Below, piece by piece: positions 1 to 7,426 of a DNA stretch of 8,414 nt. Position 1 is the first letter of the stretch; every line of letters begins with the position of its first letter. The notes under the pieces were generated by a model. It searched no databases, was not told where the DNA came from, and worked only from the letters and a program-made list of their open reading frames with translations. The translations under genes were made by a program, and so were the position numbers. The DNA comes from Vulcanimicrobiota bacterium (GTDB taxonomy: Bacteria > Vulcanimicrobiota > Vulcanimicrobiia > Vulcanimicrobiales > Vulcanimicrobiaceae). The stretch lies in contig PMFP01000090.1 of the NCBI GenBank assembly GCA_003155175.1, positions 502 to 8,915 on the forward strand, given 5' to 3'.

Positions 1-1394
1 CCGCGCGCTACCGGCGCGAAGGGCCGATCGTCGCCTTCGCCGGAAACGGCGACAACGGCGGCGACGCCTTCGCCGCGCTGTCCGAGATGGACGGGCCACG
101 CGTCGCGTATCACGATCCAACGCACGACGGTAGCCCGACGCGCGTCGCCTCTCGAGAGCGCGCCCGCGCGTCGGGCGTCGAACTGCGCGCCTTTCCGGCA
201 GACGAATCCGATCTGCGCGTCGCCGGCCTCTTGCTCGACGGACTGCTCGGCGTCAACGTCCACTTCCCGCTCGACGCTCCGACCGCCGCGCGGGTCTCCG
301 CCATGAACGCGGCCGGCGTTCCCATTCTCGCGCTCGACCTCGCGACGGGCACCGACCCGACGACCGGCGCCCTAAACCAGCCTCATATTCGCGCCGTCGC
401 GACGATCGCGATCGGCCGGCCGAAAGTCGGCTCCCTGCTCGACCCGGGCCGTGACGCCACGGGAGACCTCTGGTGCGCTCCCATCGGCATCCACGACGCG
501 GATCTCCTCGATGCCGGACCGGACGCATTCGTCCTGACCGAGAGCGGATTCGAAACGCTGCTGCCCAGGCGCACCGCGCAGGCAGACAAGCGCAGTTCCG
601 GCGCGCCGCTCATCGTCGCCGGCTCCGGGGAGTTTCCCGGGGCGGCGATCCTCTGCGCCCTCGGAGCGGCGCGCGCCGGTGCCGGATACGTTACCGTTGC
701 GGTGCCGCAAGCCGCGGTCGAGACGGTACGCGCGCATCTCATCGAGCAAGTGGTCGTCCCGTTCGACGACACCGACGCGCAGTCGGCGATCCATACGATC
801 GCCGGTCTCACCGAGCACTGCAGTTCGCTGGCGATCGGACCCGGACTCGCGCTGAGCGAAGCCACGGGAACGATCGTCCGTGAAATCGTTGCACAAACGA
901 AGCTGCCGACGGTTGCCGATGCGAGCGCGCTCCATCTCCTCACCGGGCACCTGTCCGGTCTGCGCGACGACGGCACATTGATTCTGACTCCGCACGAAGG
1001 CGAATTCGCGTTGGTCTCCGGACGCGGCACGATCGCTCCGGGCGGGCGGCGAGAGCGCCTGCGGGCTTTCCTGGACGAATTCGGGATCCCGACGCTTCTG
1101 AAGGGACGCACGACGCTCGTTGCCGATCGCACCAGCCTCCATCTCAATCCCACCGGCACGTCCGCGCTTGCCACGGCCGGAACCGGCGACGTGCTCTCGG
1201 GCATCGTTGCAACGCTCCTCTCGCAGGGCCTCGCGCCGGTAGACGCCGGCCGGGTAGGAGCGTTTTGGCACGGTCGCGCCGGCGCATGCGCGGCCGCGGC
1301 TCGCCCCTTCGGCGTCGTAGCCGGCGACGTTGCGAACGCGCTCGGGCAAGCGTCACGTGCTCGCTCCGACGCAAGCCCCGTCCGAATTTTTTAA
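1..1394 (+). CDS. nnr: Bifunctional NAD(P)H-hydrate epimerase / ADP(ATP)-dependent NAD(P)H-hydrate dehydratase, 5' end missing
   Basis: This cytoplasmic repair enzyme converts damaged NADHX/NADPHX back to NAD(P)H: an N-terminal YjeF_N domain epimerises the R and S hydrates, and a C-terminal ribokinase-like domain dehydrates the S form. The frame is open from the first bases of the window, and before the first visible ATG (87) it already encodes the YjeF_N glycine loop GNGDNGGD (nt 42-65), so the true start lies upstream. About 463 residues are visible; the family is usually near 500, so only some 40-60 are missing. The dehydratase domain begins around nt 570 and shows AGSGEFPGAA, LTPHEGEF (984-1007) and the catalytic GTGDVLSG (1179-1202). 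Two variations stand out: the usual DxPSGxD of the epimerase reads DLATGTD, and the usual DADAL of the dehydratase reads DASAL (918-932). The alcohol dehydrogenase starts 16 bases after the stop, so the two are probably cotranscribed. Confidence 0.95.
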   Translation, partial: ARYRREGPIVAFAGNGDNGGDAFAALSEMDGPRVAYHDPTHDGSPTRVASRERARASGVELRAFPADESDLRVAGLLLDGLLGVNVHFPLDAPTAARVSAMNAAGVPILALDLATGTDPTTGALNQPHIRAVATIAIGRPKVGSLLDPGRDATGDLWCAPIGIHDADLLDAGPDAFVLTESGFETLLPRRTAQADKRSSGAPLIVAGSGEFPGAAILCALGAARAGAGYVTVAVPQAAVETVRAHLIEQVVVPFDDTDAQSAIHTIAGLTEHCSSLAIGPGLALSEATGTIVREIVAQTKLPTVADASALHLLTGHLSGLRDDGTLILTPHEGEFALVSGRGTIAPGGRRERLRAFLDEFGIPTLLKGRTTLVADRTSLHLNPTGTSALATAGTGDVLSGIVATLLSQGLAPVDAGRVGAFWHGRAGACAAAARPFGVVAGDVANALGQASRARSDASPVRIF

Positions 1395-1402
1395 GAAAAG
1401 AG
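1393..1402 (+). promoter_or_regulatory. Ribosome binding site of the alcohol dehydrogenase
   Basis: The purine run AAGAAAAGAG overlaps the stop codon of the NAD(P)HX repair gene and ends 8 bases before the ATG at 1411. It decides in favour of 1411 over the in-frame ATG at 1330. Confidence 0.55.
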
Positions 1403-1410
1403 AACCGACC

Positions 1411-2466
1411 ATGTCTACAGAGACAGCAACACCGGCGGCAACGAAGACGACGGCCGCCGTGCTCCATGGAACCGGACCGATCTCGAAGAACCGGCTCACG
1501 ATCGAAGATCGCGCGCTCCCGGCATTGAGCGCGGGCAAGATCCTGGTCATGGTGCGAGCCTGCGGAGTCTGCCGGACGGACCTCAACATCGTTGAAGGCG
1601 ATCTGCCGCCGCAGCACGCGACGATCGTCCCGGGCCATCAAATCGTCGGCGTCGTCGCGGCCGTCGCGCCGGGCGTCGAGATGAAGATCGGAACCCGGGT
1701 CGGGATATCCTGGCTTGGCGGAACCGACGGCACGTGCCGGTTCTGCCGCGAAGGTCGCGAAAATCTGTGCGACCATCCCGTCTATACCGGATACGATGTG
1801 GATGGCGGTTACGCAAACGCCGTCGTCGCGCGAGCCGACTTTGCCTATCCTCTAAGCGATCGTCTCGACGATCTGCAAGCCGCTCCGCTCTTGTGTGCCG
1901 GCATCATCGGCTTTCGCGCGCTGCGCGTCGCCGGCGTTCAACGCGGCGAAAGCGTCGGACTCTACGGCTTCGGCTCGTCGGCGCATCTTGCACTTCCGAT
2001 TCTCAAACATTGGGGCTGCAACGTGTACGTCGTTTCACGCGGCAAGAACCACCGCACCACCGCCGAAGCCATGGGTGCCGATTGGGTCGGCAAGGAGAAC
2101 GACCGGCCGCCGGTTCGGCTGGATCGCGCCGTCACGTTTGCCCCCGTGGGCTCGGTCGTCATAGACGCGCTGGGAGCGTTGCGCAAGGGCGGCGTCGTCG
2201 GGATCAACGCGATCCACCTCGACTGCATTCCGCGCTTCGACTACGACTCTCTGCTGTGGGGCGAACGCGAGATTCGCAGCGTCACGAACATGACGCGTGC
2301 CGATGCCCGCGACTTTCTTGCGCTCGCGGCCGAAATCGACCTCAAACCGGTCTCCACGTCGTTTCCGCTCGAACGCGCAAACGACGCGCTGCGCGCGGTC
2401 GAGAACGACACGATAGACGGGGCCGCCGTCATCACGATGGCTGCGGAGCATCCGGGCGCACGCTAG
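1411..2466 (+). CDS. Zinc-binding alcohol dehydrogenase family protein (medium-chain, CAD2/AdhA-like)
   Basis: A 351-residue medium-chain dehydrogenase/reductase of the cytoplasm, expected to interconvert an alcohol and an aldehyde with NAD(P)(H); the substrate cannot be read from sequence. It has a GroES-like N-terminal domain and then a Rossmann fold with YGFGSSAH at 185-192. Catalytic zinc ligands are C54 (in CGVCRTD, with T56 as proton relay), H76 (in PGHQ) and C162 (in LLCAGIIG). GHQ in place of the textbook GHE agrees with what I recall of this subfamily. The structural zinc lobe keeps C109, C112 and C120, but the expected first cysteine is D106. I chose the ATG at 1411 because the purine-rich AAGAAAAGAG (1393-1402) lies 8 bases before it; the longer open frame from 1330 would run into the preceding gene. 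HdeD-like follows after 40 bases. Confidence 0.93.
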   Translation: MSTETATPAATKTTAAVLHGTGPISKNRLTIEDRALPALSAGKILVMVRACGVCRTDLNIVEGDLPPQHATIVPGHQIVGVVAAVAPGVEMKIGTRVGISWLGGTDGTCRFCREGRENLCDHPVYTGYDVDGGYANAVVARADFAYPLSDRLDDLQAAPLLCAGIIGFRALRVAGVQRGESVGLYGFGSSAHLALPILKHWGCNVYVVSRGKNHRTTAEAMGADWVGKENDRPPVRLDRAVTFAPVGSVVIDALGALRKGGVVGINAIHLDCIPRFDYDSLLWGEREIRSVTNMTRADARDFLALAAEIDLKPVSTSFPLERANDALRAVENDTIDGAAVITMAAEHPGAR

Positions 2467-2490
2467 GCGCAGGCAAAACTGCCGCCCGCA

Positions 2491-2499
2491 AAGAAAGGG
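2491..2499 (+). promoter_or_regulatory. Ribosome binding site of the HdeD-like gene
   Basis: AAGAAAGGG ends 7 bases before the ATG at 2507, in the 40-base gap after the alcohol dehydrogenase. I see no clear -35/-10 pair in this gap, so readthrough transcription from upstream is the simplest reading. Confidence 0.6.
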
Positions 2500-2506
2500 T
2501 GGTCCT

Positions 2507-3043
2507 ATGATTGCACAAACCATTAACGACGCTCAGAAACACTGGGGCTGGTACATGGCGCTGGGAATCGCGCTCATTTTGGTCGGCTTCATGGCGATTT
2601 CGAGCGACTTCGTCGCGACGCTCGCGACCGTCATCTTCTTCGGCTGGCTGGTCTTCATCGGCGGGATCTTTCAAATCACGGGTGCGTTCTTCACGCGCGG
2701 CGCCGGAAACATCATTCTGATGCTGCTCATCGGCCTACTCGACGTCGTGATCGGCCTGGTGCTGATCCGCAATCCCGTCGCGGGCGCGCTGTCGATCACG
2801 CTCCTGCTCGCGATTCTGTTCGTGTTCGGCGGAATCTTCCGGTTCGTCTCGGCGCTCTGGATGAAGTTCCCGAATTACGGTTGGGCGGCGTTCAGCGGAT
2901 TCATCACGTTCGTGTTGGGCGTGCTGCTCTGGAATCAGTGGCCGACGTCCGCACTCTGGTTCATCGGCTTTGCCGTCGGCATCAACTTTATCTTTGCCGG
3001 CGTTTCCTGGTCGTCGCTGGCCTGGAAGCTCAAGTCCGCGTAA
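2507..3043 (+). CDS. HdeD family (DUF308) six-helix membrane protein
   Basis: A 178-residue integral inner-membrane protein. Six hydrophobic segments can be read at about residues 14-32, 37-60, 68-88, 92-118, 124-142 and 147-172, joined by very short loops, with a basic C-terminus (AWKLKSA). This layout of three helix pairs, with conserved glycines in the odd helices and the GIFQITGAF / GGIFRFVSAL pair after helices 2 and 4, is that of the DUF308/HdeD family. E. coli HdeD is linked to acid resistance at high cell density; in other bacteria the molecular role is unknown, so acid resistance should not be assumed here. It is the last gene of the rightward block and stops 15 bases from the convergent cytochrome b gene. 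Confidence 0.85.
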   Translation: MIAQTINDAQKHWGWYMALGIALILVGFMAISSDFVATLATVIFFGWLVFIGGIFQITGAFFTRGAGNIILMLLIGLLDVVIGLVLIRNPVAGALSITLLLAILFVFGGIFRFVSALWMKFPNYGWAAFSGFITFVLGVLLWNQWPTSALWFIGFAVGINFIFAGVSWSSLAWKLKSA

Positions 3044-3051
3044 CCGGCGAT

Positions 3052-3069
3052 GGCGCCGCTAGTGGCGCC
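3052..3069. terminator. Possible bidirectional hairpin between convergent genes
   Basis: GGCGCC (3052-3057) is repeated after a six-base spacer at 3064-3069. Since GGCGCC is its own reverse complement, the two copies can pair into a 6-bp all-GC stem on either strand. It spans the junction of the two convergent genes and overlaps the last bases of the cytochrome b gene. No T-run follows on either side, so it is not a classic intrinsic terminator, and short GC palindromes are common in such DNA. Confidence 0.3.
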
Positions 3070-3715
3070 GTTCGTGTCCCATGTAGCCGGTAATCATGCT
3101 CGCCAGAAGCAAGCTGCGTTCTTTCCAGTCGAGCAGGACGGCGACGTAGATATGCTCGACCGTGAAAGCCAGTAAGAACCACATCACGACGACGTGAACG
3201 AGCCTGACGTTCTGCGGCGCCACGAGCGCAAAGAGCGGAGCGAACAGGGGCGCGAGGATGCCGTGGCTTCCAGCCACGGAGAGCAGCGCGAACCCCGTAA
3301 CGATCTCGACGACGAAGCCCAGAAACACGATCGAGTGTGAGACGTTGATGACGGAGCTGCTCCGTGGCGGATCGCGCCGCAGGAAGGCGTAGAACTGCAG
3401 TTCCTCGATCATCTTGCGGCGTCCGTCGGTTCGCAGATACGGGAAGAACGCGCGCCACGAGGCGCCGCGATCGCCCACGAACGCCCAGTAGAACCGGATC
3501 GCGACGCTGCACAGCAAGACGTACCCCGCCGCGACGTGCACCATCCGAACGTACGTCATCTGCGGAACGTGCACAGCGACGGCCGCCGGCGCTCCGATGT
3601 AGAGCCCCGTGAGCGCGAGCGTGAAAAACGCGGCCACGTTCGCCCAGTGCGTGACCCGCACGGGCAAGTGCCAGACGTAGAAGAACTCGGACGGCGCGCC
3701 GGTCGTGCCGCTCAT
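3059..3715 (-). CDS. hyaC: [NiFe]-hydrogenase b-type cytochrome subunit
   Basis: A 218-residue integral membrane diheme cytochrome b that anchors the hydrogenase and passes its electrons to the quinone pool. Four membrane helices can be read at about residues 22-40, 58-80, 122-146 and 167-192. Candidate heme ligands are placed as in the HyaC/HupC family: H23 (VTHWAN, helix 1), H60 (MVHVAAGY, helix 2), H174 (LVHVVVMW) and H188 (VEHIY). The N-terminal FYVWHLPVRVTHW is a typical family opening. The ATG at 3715 was chosen because it overlaps the TGA of the protease gene as ATGA and the family signature begins about 12 residues later. No strong Shine-Dalgarno sequence precedes it, so translation probably depends on coupling. 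It is the last gene of the hydrogenase operon; nothing of the operon continues past 3059. Confidence 0.93.
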   Translation of the reverse strand: MSGTTGAPSEFFYVWHLPVRVTHWANVAAFFTLALTGLYIGAPAAVAVHVPQMTYVRMVHVAAGYVLLCSVAIRFYWAFVGDRGASWRAFFPYLRTDGRRKMIEELQFYAFLRRDPPRSSSVINVSHSIVFLGFVVEIVTGFALLSVAGSHGILAPLFAPLFALVAPQNVRLVHVVVMWFLLAFTVEHIYVAVLLDWKERSLLLASMITGYMGHERRH

Positions 3716-4211
3716 AGCGTGAACGCCGTTTCGGCGTGGGTCTCGTCCCGCACGGAAGCGACGCCCCACTTCTCGAGCTGTCCGACGACGGCGTACTCCG
3801 CCGCCGGCAACGCGGCGCGCACCGGTTCCGAGAGCTCCACGCCCGGCCGGACGTGCAACGGTTCGATCCCGATCGCGACAAGCTCCCGCGGCGCCTTCCC
3901 AAGCAGGGTCAGCGCGGCTAGCAGGTCGCACAGCGACGCTTCGTGCGCGGAGAGCGACTGGCGAAGGACGGCTGGGACTTCGTGCTCGCGCAAAATCGCG
4001 ATCGTTCCGGGCGCCGTTCCCGTCCTCGCCGCGTCGATCACGAGCAGGCGCTCCGCCGTGGAAAGATAGGGTAGCAAATCGAGTCCGAGCGTTCCGCCGT
4101 CGAGAATCTGGACTTCCGGCACGAAACGATACGTCGCCGCGAGACGCCGGGCGAGCCACACGCCGGCGCCGTCATCGCTCAAGAGTACGTTCCCGATTCC
4201 GACGACGGCCG

Positions 4212-4218
<7 letters not shown>
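3712..4218 (-). CDS. hyaD: [NiFe]-hydrogenase maturation protease (HyaD/HybD/HupD family, peptidase M52)
   Basis: A 168-residue cytoplasmic endopeptidase that removes the C-terminal tail of the large subunit after nickel insertion, which lets the active site close. The N-terminus carries the family glycine motif GIGNVLLSDDGAG (7-19). Compared with E. coli HybD, whose nickel-sensing residues are E16, D62 and H93, this protein has D16, D62 (in LVIDA) and H92 (in SAHEASL). ILDGGTLGLDLL (38-49) is another strong family signature. The ATG at 4218 lies 7 bases after GAGG and overlaps the stop of the large subunit (ATGGTGA on the minus strand). The frame is open upstream into the large-subunit gene, but that part is a shadow. 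Placing the protease directly after its substrate and before the cytochrome b differs from the A-B-C-D order of E. coli hya. Confidence 0.94.
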
Positions 4219-5917
<1,699 letters not shown>

Positions 5918-5921
<4 letters not shown>

Positions 5922-7000
5922 GACTTGCCTGCAGACGGGGGCGGCGGGTCGACGGGTTCGGGATGCAACCGGTCGCGCACGATGCTGATGACCCCGTGAA
6001 CGGCGACCGCCGTCGCCGTTACCGCGACGATGCCCAGCCCGACCTCGTTTGCCGTCGTCTGCACGCCAAATCCGGGAACGTCGGGCAGCCGCCGATAGAA
6101 CGGCGTGTTCTCGTCCCAGAATCCGGCCTCGGAACACCCGATACACCCGTGGCCGGCGCCGATCGGCCAGCTCGTTCCGTCGTTCCAGCGGACCGAGGCG
6201 CAATTGTGATACGTGCCGGGGCCCTTGCAGCCCATCTTGTACAAGCACCAGCCCTTGCGATGCGCTTCGTCGCCCCATGCGTCCACGAACTCGCCGGCAT
6301 CGTAGTGCGCGCGGCGTTCGCACGAATCGTGAATTTGCGTCCCGTAGGCGAACAGCGGACGGCTCTGCGCGTCGGTGTCCGGCATCTCGCCGAACGTGAG
6401 GAAATGCACGAGCGTGGCCGTGATGTTGACCGCGTTGGGCGGGCACCCCGGCAAGTTGATCACTTTGAGGCCGCGCAGGGCATCTTGTAGGCCGACGGCA
6501 CCCGTGGGATTCGGGCGGGAAGCGGGCCAGCCGCCGAAAAACGCGCACGCACCGACCGTAATCACCGCCGCCGCGTTGCTGCAAACCTCGCGCGCGATGT
6601 CGATAGCGGAGCGCCCGCCGATCGTGCAGTAGACGCCGTTATCTTTGGTCGGAATCGCGCCCTCGACGACCGCGATGTACCGGCCGCGATCGTCGCCTAC
6701 GGTCCGGCTCAGTAGCGCCTCGGCGTCTTCGCCCGAAGCCGCCATCAGCGTCTCGTGGTAGTTAATCGAAAGCGTGTTGAGGATGAGATCGCTTACGGTC
6801 GGATTGCTGGCGCGCAAGAACGACTCCGTGCAGCCCGCGCAGTCCGAGAACGCCAGCCACACGAGGACGGGGCGCTTCGCCGATTGTAGCGCCTTGGCGA
6901 TCGCGGGAACGTAGGACTCCGGCAGCGCCAGCGTCGCAGCCATCGTCGCGCAGAACGTGATGAACGTGCGACGATCGAGGCTGTCGGCCGCGAACGACAT
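5918..7000 (-). CDS. hyaA: [NiFe]-hydrogenase small subunit with Tat signal and C-terminal anchor
   Basis: This 360-residue electron-transfer subunit carries H2-derived electrons over three Fe-S clusters. DRRTFITFC (9-17) followed by a hydrophobic stretch is a twin-arginine signal, with AKA (35-37) a plausible cleavage site. Proximal [4Fe-4S] ligands are C54, C57, C152 and C186. Distal ligands are H224, C227, C252 and C258. Medial [3Fe-4S] ligands are C267, C286 and C289, with proline in SWP (278-280 region) where a fourth cysteine would be. The positions of the two extra proximal cysteines of O2-tolerant Hyd-1 are glycines here (G56, G157). A membrane helix at about 320-342 and a proline-rich tail end the protein, as expected for an enzyme docked on cytochrome b. 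The ATG at 7000 shares one base with the stop of the upstream gene (TGATG). No good Shine-Dalgarno precedes it, which suggests coupling. Confidence 0.97.
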
Positions 7001-7380
7001 CAGCCGAGAATACGAAACTTCGGGAAGCCGCGTACCTGCATGAGCACGTTGTTCCCGTCCGGCGAAACGGTAATGCTGTGATCCCTGGCGGTAAACGAAA
7101 TCTCGTTGCCGTTCCGCACGTACGTCGCGTCGAACGTCTGCCCGTCGTTGCTGATCTTGCAAGGCCCGCTCGAGGCCGCGGGGTCTTGGTCCGTTAGGAC
7201 GAGTTTCATGTCGAACGTCCCCTTCTTGCCCATCGCATCGTAACTGCCGGACGCATCGAAGTGGAACGGATCGTTGACCGCGATCGTACAAGAGCCGACC
7301 GTGTGCCAGCCCAGCAGGCTTACTTGCAGATCGTGTTTGCCGGCCGAGAGCCCGTCCAAGGGCGGGTGGAGCGTAGCCAT
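7000..7380 (-). CDS. Unrecognised 126-residue protein coupled to the hydrogenase small subunit
   Basis: I do not recognise this family. The predicted protein is soluble, without a signal peptide or membrane helix. It alternates short hydrophobic/polar runs with turn-rich segments (for example HDLQVSLLGWHT at 16-27, GTFDMKLVLTD at 54-64, NEISFTARDHSITV at 92-105), which suggests a mostly beta fold such as a sandwich or small barrel. There are two cysteines, C31 (GSCTIAV) and C74 (GPCKIS), too few and too far apart for a classic Fe-S site but able to form a disulfide. The ATG at 7380 is the first start after the preceding gene's stop; no in-frame GTG or TTG lies in the gap. Its stop overlaps the small-subunit start as TGATG, so a role with the hydrogenase is likely by context: maturation, small-subunit chaperone or regulation are possible, but none is shown. 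Confidence 0.8.
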   Translation of the reverse strand: MATLHPPLDGLSAGKHDLQVSLLGWHTVGSCTIAVNDPFHFDASGSYDAMGKKGTFDMKLVLTDQDPAASSGPCKISNDGQTFDATYVRNGNEISFTARDHSITVSPDGNNVLMQVRGFPKFRILG

Positions 7381-7385
7381 AAGTC

Positions 7386-7411
7386 TGGGGGTTCCCTCAC
7401 GCGAACCCCCA
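7386..7411 (-). promoter_or_regulatory. Stem-loop in the leader of the hydrogenase operon, SD-like sequence in its loop
   Basis: TGGGGGTTC (7386-7394) and GAACCCCCA (7403-7411) are perfect reverse complements: a 9-bp stem with an 8-base loop. On the minus-strand transcript the loop reads GCGUGAGG, with the only purine-rich SD-like stretch before the ATG at 7380, about 14 bases away. The hairpin fills most of the 46-base gap after the flavoprotein stop. No U-run follows it, so it is not a standard terminator. It could shape translation initiation, protect a processed mRNA end, or separate the flavoprotein from the hydrogenase genes in expression. Confidence 0.5.
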
Positions 7412-7426
7412 ACCTCTAACGATCGG

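Noticed and set aside
372..1349. A 325-codon minus-strand open frame opposite the NAD(P)HX repair gene
   Set aside because: Composition is Arg-rich shadow sequence without motifs, while the plus strand shows both YjeF_N and dehydratase signatures throughout.
1330..1410. An earlier in-frame ATG for the alcohol dehydrogenase
   Set aside because: It would overlap the preceding gene by 65 bases, and a good purine-rich ribosome site sits before 1411.
3723..3737. A 6-bp inverted repeat (ACGCCG, TTT, CGGCGT) 7 bases before the cytochrome b start
   Set aside because: It lies inside the protease coding sequence and short GC stems of this size are frequent by chance in this DNA; no supporting signal such as a masked Shine-Dalgarno was seen.
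3716..4159. An N-terminal extension of the cytochrome b frame across the protease gene
   Set aside because: The family opening (FYVWHLPVRVTHW) begins just after the ATG at 3715, and the extension is a charged shadow of the protease gene.
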